DNA of 64,000 nt from positions 442,001 through 506,000 of the forward strand of contig CAJNDS010002074.1 in the NCBI GenBank assembly GCA_905221605.1, in the 5' to 3' direction. Under the pieces are notes generated by a model, which made no database searches, was not told the DNA's origin, and saw only the letters and a list, made by a program, of their open reading frames with translations. The position numbers were made by a program, and so were the translations under genes. Position 1 is the first letter of the stretch. Each line of letters opens with the position of its first letter. Shown here piece by piece: positions 11,890 to 24,300 of this stretch. The DNA is from Symbiodinium natans. Its lineage: Eukaryota > Sar > Dinophyceae > Suessiales > Symbiodiniaceae.

Positions 11890-13686
11890 GAGAGTCAGGA
11901 CCCAGAGTCATGCCTAGAGCATGGTGAGCCGGATGCGTTAATGGCCCCATCGCTGCCGGTGATAGCTCAGCGGCCACCACGGAAAGGCGCCACACAGGGT
12001 GCCTCAGGCCGACGATTGCAGGGGGTGGAGAGCCTGCCAGCCTTGCAGGCAGCTCCCGTCATCAGGACCGTGCACCTCTATGAGCATCTTGAGCTTTGTG
12101 GTACCCTTTACCTTTTTTTGTTGGGTTTTGGGTTCCCTTCTAAAGCAACCAACCCCAAAAAGGGTGCCTCTACTATAACATGTTTCCTGGGCTACCAAGG
12201 CATATACACGACCACCACCATTTCGTCTATCGACGAGAGAGGGCCTCGGTGCCATCAGTGCTTGAGTCGCTGCCTGAGCGAAGGCCCTCGGTTCCAGAGG
12301 TGACCGTGCAGCTCGCGCGCGACGCAGAGCCAGTCGAGCCCACCCCGCAGGCGCACGCATGGAGGCCCGCGGAGGAAAGCACGCTGCACGATCCGCCCGA
12401 GCCAGCGGATGCTGCGGAGGACGGAGAAGACTCCTCCAAGCCGTCGCTGCCCACAAGAAGCCTCTTGCAGGTACTGCCGGACCAATCCCGCAATGGGCTG
12501 GAGAGCCTCGGACCAAGAGTAGGCCCTTGATTATTCCCTTTTTTTAGGGTTTAGGTTCCCTTTAAACCCCCCTTTAAACCAAAAAGGGCACCCTTGTGTA
12601 TTCCTAGGTTATTCCTGAGTCTAGGAGCCGTGGATCCGTGGCCTCAACGAAGCTGTCCTTCGTCAGCGAGGACGGATCGAAGTCGAGGGGAAGCAAGGAG
12701 CCTCCTGGGAAGCGACCCAAACGCTGTCTGAAGAGTCAGGTCGTGGAGCCTTGGGTGCTGAGTACGGTAGCCTTTGTCCGTTTTGGCTATGCAACATCCG
12801 CTTAGAAACCAAAGCTCATTTTTTCCCTTTTCCTCCTAAACACTATACATCCCCAGGCCTGATAGCCCCTAAACCCTAAACCCCGAACCCTAAAGAACCA
12901 GTAAGGAGCCTGAGGACAAGCTGTCAACAAGGCTCCGGGTCTTGGAAGCCGAAAGCAGGCCGGCAAGTTTTTTCTAGCCCCCAAACCCTAACACCAAAAA
13001 GCCTTAGGTCCTACTATGAGAACTATACGCCCTATAAGCCCTACAACCCTAAACCCTAAACCCGAAAAACCAAAGCCGTGCCCTACAACCTGGGTTGGGC
13101 GGCTTTTCAGCGTACTTCAGGTGGTCGGATCGGCGACGGGATCTAAGACGCTACATCCGAGAGCTGCCAGACAGCTCCAAGTCCAAGGCCACTGGCTCTT
13201 TTGTTGTATTGAAAAGGAGTTGGGAGTTTAGGTTCCTTGAAGTAGGGATCCATCATAAAGGGGTGAGATAACGATATGCAGGTAGTATGAAAATTCCCTT
13301 TTGGCGCGACGTAAGGCAAAGCAGAAGCTGGTGGGCCAGCATGTTACAGGCACGCTGGTCGACAAGACTCGGCTTCTTGGCATAACATCTGACACGTAGC
13401 TGCATGCCCGTTTTATACCCTTCTTTCAAGTGGCCTGTATGCAGACACCTGCAGTGGAATGCTGAGGCTAGAGACGCAGAAGGCACGAGACACCCAGGAG
13501 AATCGAGATGTCGTCCACCACATCGAGAAAGAGATACACGCGTGTAGCCGCTCTCGGCACAAGGTCATGCGAATGCAGGCGGCTCTACGACGTCGCTTGG
13601 GAAGGCGCTCCATGGGTCTCATGTCGCAGGACACCCAAGAGGAGCTTGTAGAGGAGGAGGGTGATGCAGGCGTGACTGAATCGTAG
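11890..13686 (+). CDS. Unrecognised low-complexity / coiled-coil protein, C-terminal exon with stop
   Basis: I do not recognise this protein. Readable + strand exons: about 11890-12090 (basic and proline-rich), 12230-12515 (Pro/Glu/Ser-rich, acidic), 12610-12760 (Ser/Lys/Arg-rich, KRPKRCLK could be a nuclear localisation signal), 12900-12965, 13115-13200 (RRRDLRRYIRELPDSS), 13300-13365 (KAKQKLVGQHVTGTLVDKTR) and 13459-13686. The last is 75 residues of charged helix (HHIEKEIHACSRSRHKV) with an acidic tail, ending in TAG at 13684-13686. It could be the C-terminal part of the TPR/ACP gene upstream or a separate gene; strand and spacing allow both. Introns here contain a short inverted-repeat element (12518-12612) and only short telomere-like runs. 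Confidence 0.42.
12518..12612. repeat. Inverted-repeat element, family B
   Basis: Contains CCCTTGATTATTCCCTTTTT, AGGGTTTAGGTTCCCTTTAAA and AAAAAGGGCACCCTTGTGTATT. Similar sequence lies at 12105-12180, 42885-42990, 43545-43640 and 54945-55020. Members sit next to coding exons (for example after 12515), as expected for intron content. Confidence 0.7.
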
Positions 13687-13693
13687 GTGCGTG

Positions 13694-13724
<31 letters not shown>

Positions 13725-15488
13725 CCCCCATGAATTTCTGAGCTGCCAAGCATGCTCAGATCCGTAGCACAAGACCGGCTGCCTGGGCAGTGCGCACAGT
13801 GCAGCCGCCTGTTCATAGCTCATGAACCTGACCTCAACCAGAGACCCTACACGTATGTAGCGTTATCCCCCCTGCAACTGCTACACCCTCGTTCGGAGCC
13901 CTTTAGACCCGAACCCGAAGGTGACTCTGTAGTGTTTAGGCCGACAGCTGCTGTGAGGCGGCTTGCGCATGGTCGGTTCTCTCTGACCTAGGAAGTGAAC
14001 GAAAGGTTTTTGGGTGTTTTTTTTGGGCCAAAAACTACCACTTGTTTAGATCGGGGGAGGATATTTTAACGGGGTTTGGAGGGTATCAAAACCACTTGTT
14101 TAGATCTGGGGGGGGGAATGTGAATCCACCAGCACACAAGAGAGCGCGATGCGCAGGTTCACACGGAATTCGGAGCTTAGGATGCCAGGCCTCCAAAGGA
14201 GGAGAGCGCAGCAGCGTTGATGAAAAGCCGGGCGGAGACAGGGTTTAGGGTTTAGGGTTTAGGGTTTAGGGTTTAGGGTTTAGGGTTTAGGGTTTAGGGT
14301 TAGTCTGGCTAGGGATGGTCAACACGGGATGATCGATGGTGTGGTGTTTCCATAGAACCCGGGAGCACTGCGAAATCTACGCAAACATCCTAGATCCTAA
14401 TTGATCTCCCGAAACTCCTTATCTCTAAAGCCTAAATGACATCGTGAGGTTTTCTTGAAGGTCGAAGCTGGTGCATGTTTGCACATCACATAGTGTATTA
14501 ACGCCGTTTCGTATTCGCATCTTTCAAAAGTCTTCAAGTGCATGATCGTATATTCTAGAATCTAGGATAGTCTATGGTGTGGGAGATCCCAGAACCCTAA
14601 ACCCTACGTCAACAGCGAGGTACTCGAGACACAGACCATACATCCAGGAAGCAACAAGAAACATCTTGCAGTACTGTCATCATGCGCCAACATAGCATAC
14701 AAGTCTACCAGAATCTAGTATGATGCAGTACAGTCTCTTAGCTCGTTAATAATGTCAGTGCTAGTATCTGACCATGGGTTGCAGGAGACTCCTCCAAGCT
14801 GGAAGAAGTTGTGACGACGGACACCTGGGTTGCCAGAGCATTCCATCTTCCATGTTTTGAACTGGGACTCCCCTATTCCCTTCCCCCTAATCTTAAGCAC
14901 CCCTGACCCCTAATATCCCCTAATATTAAATACCCCCCCCCCCCCCCCATGATGGTTATATTATGGTATATGGTGGGGGGCATTTTTAATGGGGGGAAGG
15001 GAGTACTCTACTGCGGTGGACCTCAGGGGAAGCCAGTGAACTCGCCACTCGCCATCTTCCATGCCATGTAAAAATATAAGCCGTGTTGAGCGCTACTGAG
15101 GGCAGCCGCTTGCCGCTGCAGACCCTAAACCCTAAACCCTAAACCCCAAACCCTAAACCCGAAACCCTAAACCCTAAACCCTAAATCCTAAACCCTAAAC
15201 CCTAAACCCTAAACCCTAGCCCTAAACCCTAAGCCCAAAACTCTATGGCTCTGGAGCCCCAGCTCGAGGTGAGCCCCAGCAGATGCCAAGATTTGTCTTG
15301 TGACGCTATCCGTACTGAACGCGGATCCCACCATCGCTCGAAAAGTGCCGGGACAAGGGCTTAGGGTTTAGGGTTTAGGGTTTAGGGCTTAGGGCTTAGG
15401 GCTGAGGGTTCAGGGTTTAGGGTGGAGTTACAAAGAGTGCGGGGGCGTGCTTTGTGCGCAAGGATGCTGCGATGCCCTCGTCTGCCAG
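13687..15488. other. Stretch without a recognisable gene
   Basis: This holds a (GT)n microsatellite at 13696-13724, a near-direct repeat around 14037-14115 (two copies of CCACTTGTTTAGATC), a TTTAGGG array at 14241-14303, a poly-C run near 14935-14948, a CCCTAAA array at 15121-15235 and AT-richer unique sequence at 14310-15110. An open frame at 13752-13991 (79 codons) has no features I can support. The exon expected to carry the Walker A motif of the FtsH-like gene downstream was looked for here and not found. Confidence 0.6.
13696..13724. repeat. (GT)n microsatellite
   Basis: About 14 uninterrupted GT units begin just after the TAG stop of the preceding exon, probably in its 3' flank. Confidence 0.95.
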
Positions 15489-18273
15489 GTCTATGTCGGC
15501 CGCGGCGCGTCGCGAGTACGAGACCTCTTCAAGCAGGCAGGCTCCTAAGCTCACCCTAAACCCTAAACCCTAAACCCTAAACCCTGAACCCTAAATCCTA
15601 AACCCTAAACCCTAAGCCCTAAACCCCAAACCCTAAACCCTAAACCCTAAACCCTAAACCCTAAACCCTAAACCCTAAACCCTAAACCCTAAACCCTAAA
15701 CCCTAAACCCTAAACCCTAAAACCTACAGGAGCTCTCTGATCTGATTTACCGAAGATGCCTTCCTGTAAGTTTGGGAATCAGGTAAAGTAACCAAAAGCC
15801 CAAAGCCCAAAGCCCAAGGCCCAAAGCCCAAAGCCCCAAGCCCCTCCCCCGCCGCCCCAAACCCTAGACTCTTCAACCCTAACGCTTGGGATGTTCCCGC
15901 TTATACTAGCAGTGCTTAATAGGGATTATAGCCCCTCCCTTTATAAGCCCTAAACCCGCCACCCTCAACCCTAAACCCTCAGCAAGGCGAGAAACCCTAA
16001 ACCCTAAACCCTGAACCCTGAACCCTAAACCCTAAACCCTAAACCCAAAACCCAAAACCCTAAACCCTAAACCCTAAACCCTAAACCCTAAACCCTAAAC
16101 CCTAAATTCCCACCCGGCCTGCTTAGGCCGTACCCACCCTTGACAAGGGTGCCTGGACCCAGAAGATACCTGGCAGTGATGGACACCTTTACTGGATGGA
16201 CAATGGGTGGAGCCATCGGAGAGTGGTCGAATAGAGAGCCCCAGGGCTCGCATCGCCACTAGGCCACCAGAGTGGCGCCCATACCCACACAGGAGTACTC
16301 CGATATTCCCTGGCCCGCCCCCCTGGCCCCCCCCCCCCCCCCCCCCCCTGTTACCCCCTGCCGCCCCCCCCCCCTGGCCTACCCTCCTGGACTTCTTTCT
16401 CCCTCGCCCTTCACCACGCCTTTGTGGGAAAGCAATGGTGGGACTTGAGGGCGACAGCCCTAAACCCTAAAAGGCAGTGCTTTGGGTGGTGGCCTGTGAA
16501 AGCTCACAGCGGGTGGGGAGAAAGAACCCAGCACCAATGAAATTGTTGGATTACATTGAAAACAGATGCCTTCGCGTGACATGCCGCCCCCCCACACCCC
16601 CTGGGTGTGTAGGGGCGCCATTTACACAGGGTACTTATTGCCGCTGCGCGGCGAGACGCCCTAAACCCTAAACCCTAAACCCTAAACCCTAAACCCTAAA
16701 CCCTAAACCCTAAACCCTAAACCCTAAACCCTAAACCCTAAACCCTAAACCCTAAACCCTAAACCCTAAACCCTAAACCCTAAACCCTAAACCCTAAACC
16801 TAAACCCTAAACCCTAAACCCTAAACCCTAAACCCTAAACCCTAAACCCTAAACCCTAAACCCTAAACCGACCCTGTGAGGCGAGAGGCATGGCTCCTGT
16901 CGTGCTCTTCCTGGACGAGTTGGACGCGCTCGGTGGGGGCCCTCGGCTTCGGATCCGGGCTTTTAAGGGTTTTTAAATGCTTTTAAGAGCTTCTATACGG
17001 GCTTTTCAGGGCTGTTAAACGGGCTCTTTAAGGGGCTTCAAAAAAGGCAATTCAAGGCTTCTACAATTCTACAAGGGCTTTTAAGAACTCTCAAGACCTT
17101 TCAAGGGCTTCCAAGGGCCTTTGCAAGGGCGTTATGGGCGCCTTTTCATGATGTTCTTACAGCCGAAGTCCCAGGGGGTTCAGGGTTGAAGCTTTACGAG
17201 TAGTCAGATCAGTCCTCAGCTCCAAAACCCTAGAGCCAAAACCTTTAACCCCTAGGCCCTGCATGTTGCTAAACTCTACAACCCTAAACCCTACACCCTA
17301 CACCCTAAACCCTAAACCCTATATAAACCCTAAGCCTGAACCCTAAAATGCCCTTGACTTGCAGGCACGCGCAGCCGAGGCCAAGGGGGCCTCGGCGGGA
17401 GTGAGGCCCTGGGTTCAGGGCTAGAGGCGTTTAACTTTCCCGTTCTTTTTCGGGGAGTGAGGTTCCAAGGGCCTCCCCTGCTGAGAATTGGCAAGTCAAG
17501 GCGTGTAGGAGGGCTTTTTAAAGAGTTTAATGTAGAGGGCTTATCGTAAGACCTAAACCCCTCAACCGACTGAATGTTGCTGGAGGAGTATGTGCAGACT
17601 CTGAACCAGATTCTGACGGAGCTAGATGGGCCGCGGCCCTTGACACCCTTGCTCCGATGTCGCAAGCTGCACTTGAGAGGAGCGCAGGAACTTGAGGGAC
17701 CTTGTGCTTCAGAATCTGACGCCCTAGCCCTCAAACCCTGCAAGAAGCCCTGTAAACCTGACAACCCCCTTCCCCCCCCCCCCTTCCCCTTCCCTTCCCC
17801 CCTTCCGCATTCGCCCAAACCTAAGCAAGGAGAGGTGTGTGGGCTCCGAAAGCCGATTTTTCCCTCGAGGTTTCACGGGCATAGCGATGGCATCGTAGTG
17901 CTTGGGGCGACGAATCGCCAGGAGGCCAGGGGGAGCTGAGGGTGGACTTGAAGGCACTCTCAACAGCAGTCGGGAGATGGTTTTTTGGGGGGTCGTTTCG
18001 TGGCTAACAGGCAGTCATGTGTGTCAGTTCTGCACCATTCTTTGCCGTGAAGCTCTGATCGGGTGCGTGGAAGTCCCTAAAGCTAATCCCTAAAGCCCTT
18101 AAAGGCCGTGATGCCCCACGACCGCAAGCCCGCAGACTCCCCAAGCAAGGAATATTCCTTAAGTCATGTTTGGGTCTTTTTTGTGCCCCTAAACCCTCAA
18201 CACCTACACCCTACACCCTAAACATTAAATTCTGGACCCCAAACCCTAAACCCTAAACCCTAAACCCTAAACC

Positions 18274-18326
<53 letters not shown>

Positions 18327-21300
18327 ACCCTAAACCCTAAACCCTAAACCCTAAACCCTAAACCCTAAACCCTAAACCCTAAACCCTAAACCCTAAACAA
18401 AGGGGGCATTGAAGCTCCCGGGAGTAAACGACGAGCCACAAGGCCATCGACCCGGCCCTGCTTCGACCAGGGCGTGTGAGCCTCGGAACTTCACTCTTCA
18501 GGGGTTCAGGGTTTAGGGTTTAGGATTTGGGGTTTAGGGTTTAGGGTTTAGGACTTGGGGTTTCGGGTTTAGGGTGTAGGGTTTAGGGTTTAGGATTTAG
18601 AGTTTAGGGTTCGGGGTTTAGGGTTTGGGGTTTAGGGTTTAGCCTCGCTGGTTTGGTTGCGGGGACGGTTTTTCGGGTCAAAACAGCGTCTTGTCCCCTG
18701 CCGCTGTTCCTCCTTGTTCACGGTGCATGCTGAAAACGTTGACCTGCGTGAGGTTTTCGAGACATTTTCAACATGTCCGCTGTTTGTTTTGTGTGTTGTC
18801 ACACGTTCCGATGTCAGCGTTTTCAACTACCAAAAGGGGTGCCCCTTTTGGTGCAGTGTCTTGTGCAAGGTCACGAAATGCGTGGCCTGCGTGGTAGAAT
18901 CGAGACACGTTTCATGGCCTTCCTTGGTTACCTACACACGGTTAAGAACGAATCTCCACGCATGCCTTGCCTCTGTAGCGCACAGCGTGTGCTGTTGTTT
19001 TTGGCTTTCAGCCACTCCGGAATCGCATGATTCTCCGCCTAGGGTCTAAAGTGGGTGCTTCAGAGGTTTTGACTCGGGGCTTTGTGCCTTCTGCTTCCTG
19101 GAAAGACAAAGGATGCTGTGCAATTACACAAGTTCCACCTTTCACACCAAAAACCGAATCACAATAATTCTTTTTTTCCGGCCTCCAAAACACGAAACCC
19201 TGTGAATTACGCTGTAAACCCGCCCCCGTAACTGGACCCGTCGGGGGGTTTAGGGTTCCCCCCCACTCCCAGCTTCAACAGCAAACCTTGAGCCTGAACA
19301 GCCCGACGTCCGCACCCTAAACCGTGTTTGTTTTCTCTGCATGGGCCGAACATGCCTTGCGGAAGTTGAAGGCCTTGCGACGGGTCAAAAGGGGGTCCGG
19401 GTTGCCCTAGATGGGAGATGATTCTTGAATGCCAATACGAGGACCATCATAAACATCATACAAAGGACGAAGAAGTTCTCTGTGCTTCACACTGGTTCTC
19501 CCATCTATGACAAACCTTCTGTTGGCTAAGCCATCTCCTTCGTCGCAGGCAACTGGAATAAGCAGCTGCGCAGCAATATCTGCCCACCAAGACTTTGAAT
19601 CTTGAGGCTTTGTAAGTATGTCGCCTAATTGAGCTGGACTCGGTACCCAGGCGAGGGGGAGCTTAGAGCTCCAACGTTCGAATTTCAATTGCTGGCGAAG
19701 AGCTGCTAGATCTATCGCGAGGCGACGATCCTGCGGGACACGGGGCACCCCTTGCTTATGCAAGTGGTCATAGAGAGAGCGGCTCAAACAAAGGAGGGGC
19801 ATCTTGGCCTGCTGCACCTCGATGATTTCGCCTTCCACCAGGGACTCGTAGAAGGACCTGACGTACTGTCCTCCTTCCAAACCTTCGACACAGGCTTGGG
19901 TTTCAGCTCCAAAGGTGCTCCTGCAAACTCGCTGTCCTGCTCGACTTTTCCAGTCTACCACATTGACATGGCCGGCTTGACGTCCAATACTGGTCTTGTT
20001 GGCAAACAGGATCAATCCGCCAAGCTGGGATGCAACTCTGGAGTTCTGCCTTTTAGCCTTTCGCCCAGCATGAAAGGAAGGAGGGACATCTCGTTGGAGG
20101 CCGGCAACCTTGTCGTCCTCATACAGCTCGAATCCTTCTTCACCGATGTCGCCCTCGAACGCGTTCGCCCAGGCGGCGTCGTGGTAGACGAGGGTGACCA
20201 TGTTGTCGGGGTCCAGGGGATGAAACTCCAGGCGTGGCTCGAATCGATAGGTTGTTCGTGAAGCGAATGTCTTCATAGGTCGGGGCTTTCTGGACTTGTT
20301 GAGTCAAGCTGATTCCACAAGTCAAATCAGGTCTTGTTTGAGCGGAGACCCAGGAGAGGCCCCCGCGAGTGATCTATTGTCGGCGATGAGGTCGACCCCG
20401 ACAAGGTCTTCGTCACGGCACCCCTTTGGAAGAGGCAGAAGGAACAACCTAGTGTCCACATAGCCCGTCTGGTTCACCCTGACGCTGTCCTTGGTGCATA
20501 CGATCTCCACCCCGACATAGTTGAAGACATCTTGTTCCCAGCTATCGATGGGGAAAGTCCGTGACAGCTGTTCCTTCATCTTGTCGGCTAAGCTTCCCGG
20601 GCCAACAACCAAGAGATCGTCCACATGCGTGCCGACGAATGCCACGGCGCGCCCGGAGAACTTTTTGCCATCCCACCTGCGAAGGGCGAAAACACAAGGG
20701 TCCATGGGGGACTGGCAGAACTTGAACACCCCGTCTTCGTGCTCAATCTCCATGTCGAGAATTCCACTTTGCAGGTCCTGCCACCACTCATGAGGACTAG
20801 TGGCAAGGCCAAAGATGTTCTTCTTTATCCGCACCAGTTGCCGTGGGTGTAATCCCGGAAAGCCAGTGTTGGGCTGGTGAAGAAAAAGTTCTTCTTCTCG
20901 CCTCAGGTACCCTCCGGTAAGGAAAGCACACCTGATGTCGCCCGCAGAGACCGTCCAAGGATCTTGTTCTCGTAGTCCGTTGGCCAGTCGTTGCATCAAA
21001 CAAAGCAATCCTGTTCGTGATAAGGTAGGAGCGTCGGTGGTCAACTGCGAGCTTCCAAGGTCGGGGTCAGTGTGCCCGGCGATCACAAGCCTCGATTTGC
21101 ACTTCCATGGGATGTTCTGGGCGTCAGCTCCAGCATTCCTTCGCCTGGCCCAATTCTTATCTTTATAGGCCCATCTGCAGCGAAGGATCCGGTCAGACGA
21201 GATATTTTCTCGTATCCAGTCACTGGTTTCGAGGGACTTCATCCCACTGCACCCTTTCTGCGGACTTGAAGAGCTCCTTCTGGTCATTGGGAATCTCGCT

Positions 21301-24300
21301 CCACCTCAGCTCCTTCTCTTGGCGCTTTTCCACCCCTCTCTTCGTGAGGTCTCGCTTCATGATCATGGCCTGGTGCGGTTCAGCGTCCCAGTCGACATCT
21401 CCGGGCGCTGTCTTTCTCTTGAGTCGTCTTGTGGGCCTCCTCATCTCTTCTCCTTCGTCGGCTTCTAATACGACTCCTTCGTTTGCATCTAGGAGCGGAT
21501 CCTCTTCAGCAACGGCCATCTCCTCGTCCGGATCGAGTTCGGTAGGCGAGTACCCTTGTAGATCGAGATCTAGATCACTCACCATCTGGTCGCCGTCGTA
21601 GGTGTCATCCTCGTCAAGGTCTGCCTCGAGGAGTCGGGCCACTTCACGCTGGACGCCGCGCATTTGGAGGAGTTCGCCGACTTCTTCGGGTCCTGATGGT
21701 CGTAGATGTTCTGGAGCTGTCAAGCGACATCGCCCATTGCGGCTGATCCAGTAGTTGCCGCCTTCATTGCCGACGATCCCCTCCGGCGGTTCTTTGGCTG
21801 GTGCCAAAAGTGGACAGGCTCTCCAATTTCATAGGGTCGCGATGTGGTCCTTGCTCTTTGCATCAAAGCTTTGCGAAGACGATCGTTCCCTTGCGATTTG
21901 TGGAACGCGATTCTGGCTGCCGACCTCACCGCCATCTGTCGTTGGAATTTGCTCTCCGCCGACACGTCCCATGTGACTCTCTCTCCGGAGTCAGGGTCGA
22001 GGAGGTCCTCAGGCATGCGGGGATCACGACCGAAAACCCACGAAAATGGGCTGTGACCGCAACGTCTCCGGAGTTGATTTTCGCACTCGTCACACATGAA
22101 GCTGCGAGGTGGGCTTCGTTCTTGCTGATACTCATGTCATGAACGACTCTTTCCCAAATATCCTTCCACCAGGCTCCCTGTCGCTCGGTGATGCCTGCTT
22201 GCCAGTGTCCTTGGGCCGCCACATGCTTGACCTTGATGTTGTGCCAGTCGCAAAGCCTTCCCAATCCTTTCTGTAGTCCTCCTTCTAGGTCCACTGACAT
22301 CGTTGACGGAGGGCCGAAGGGTGTCAACCAGAAATCATTGAACGCCCTTTCCAAGTCGGGAGCAGAAGTTCCTTTTATCTCGACAACGACCTGGTAGGAG
22401 GTGCCCCAGTCGACGAGGTTGAGGAAGGTATGCCTGACATCGTCAACGTCATGAGCAAAGAGGAGGTCAGCCCCAACGCATTGGTTGAAGTCCAGCATTC
22501 GCGGAACCGTGCTGGGTCTCGCAATCTTAGGTTTGCTAGTGTTGTCGCAAACCTGACACTTCAAGCTCTTGGCAACCTTGAGGACCTCTGGTTCACATCC
22601 GGCTAGCCTCAGATGTCTCACCAGATCTTCACATCGCGGATGACCTAGGTTCTGGTGGAGTCGCCGTAGGGCTCCTTGGACCAGTGAGCTCGCTGCAGTG
22701 TCGAAGGTGATTGCTGATCCGTTCCCGACAAAATCGGCTGGCTGTCGTTCGTCTTCTCCTGCAGCCTCTCCAACGACGCACACACTGTACGGCGGGAAAT
22801 CGCTCGGCACAGTCCGCTGCGCCTGTTTCTTTCTTTCGAGGACGACCCAAGCGGTATCCCCATCTCCTTGCCGGTAGCGGATATACTCGGAGAACTTGTC
22901 GGCGATGCCATGAAGATCTTCTCCCTGAAGGACCACGCAGCCCCCATCGTCAAGTTGTCGTGAGATCAGTGCAATGACTGCCTCGCGCCCGCTGCTCGGT
23001 AGATCGTGCATGTGGAGACGTAACTCCCTAGGAGAGGCGGCACAGACGAAGTGGTAGGCGGTCTCCCGCCTGTCTGGGTCCAAATAATCTTCCCAGCTCA
23101 TAGGTTCAAGGACGGCCTTCCCGCGGTCGACGGCTTCTGAAGTTCCATCTAGGCCGCCTATCTCGAACATCACGATGGGGTCGGGCTTGACCTCGGGCAT
23201 GCCGAAGTCACACATATAGGAAGTGACCGCGGCGACGAGTGTGGTGAAGAGCACCCCAATCTTGCTGGCATTCGCGGCGAGAACGTTCCTTGTTCGCTTG
23301 TTCGGCTTCTTTTCACATTGTCTTTCGCCTGATTGGTCTTGACGCCCTTTGCGAGGGAGAGGAAAACCGGTCTTTCTGAGGCGGTCACGGATTTCTTTGC
23401 CGATCTTAATGATGCTCCTGGTGGTGTGGTACACAAGGCTCCACCGGTCCCCTTCCCAAGGGAGGACAGCATGCTTCAGCCCTGGCTTGAAGCTCTTGAA
23501 GTTGCCCAGGGTCGACTGCACAGTCCCGGGAATCCAATTGCCCTGCTTGTCCTTTTTCCATAGGAGATCTTGACGAAGACCTTGTTCTTGACCCTCGATC
23601 TTTTCCTCAATCCATAGTTCTCCACCCTTGGTCTGTCCAAATCTGACAGCATGGTTGTAGGAGTCGGGACTGTTGTTGTAGTCGCAATGCACACCGGCGG
23701 CGACATTGCACATCACCGACACCGATGTCCAGGTGGTGCCCTCTGGAAGATGGAATTTTCCGAAGGCATTGACGTACCGAGCCAATTGGACTCCGTCGCC
23801 TTGGTAAGACCATGAACGCCACCATGGGTGAACAAGCCGAAGAGAGTATGCTCATGCGGGCGCTTGTCGGGATCTTGGTCTTGTTGCTTGAAGGCACTTC
23901 CTCGACTCATGGTGCTTCTCAAAAGACGAGCGCCTTCCAAAAGCTCTCGACATGTGGAAAAGGAGAAGTCACCGTTGATGCAGGCGGTACGGGCCTGGCT
24001 GAGCAACGGGTTGACGAGCGGCCCCTCGTAGTTTTCTTCGGCTTCGGCGATCAGGTAGGTGCAATTATTCTTGGAGGCGAGGAGGATCTCTTCCTCGGTG
24101 ATGCCATCTTGCAAGTCGAAATCACCACAGCATCCTTGGCGTCTTCGTCGCTCGCAAGAGTTCCCGGAGTCCCTCACTGACGGCCATGGTCTGCTCCCGG
24201 ATACCCGGCCTTGTTCTTGAGCACTGCAAGCTGGGCCTCGAGCCGCCTGATCTCCTCCAGGGCTTCCTCGTCGATCTCCGCCTCCATCCTGGTTGTCTCG

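Noticed and set aside
13115-13200. Walker A of the FtsH-like gene (GSATGSKTL in one frame)
   Set aside because: It lacks the GPPGTGKT pattern, lies before a stop-bearing exon of another protein, and a second frame gives a more protein-like sequence.
18657-19049. Cys-rich 130-codon open frame in the FtsH-like intron
   Set aside because: It lies inside an intron supported by in-phase flanking exons and matches no family I know.
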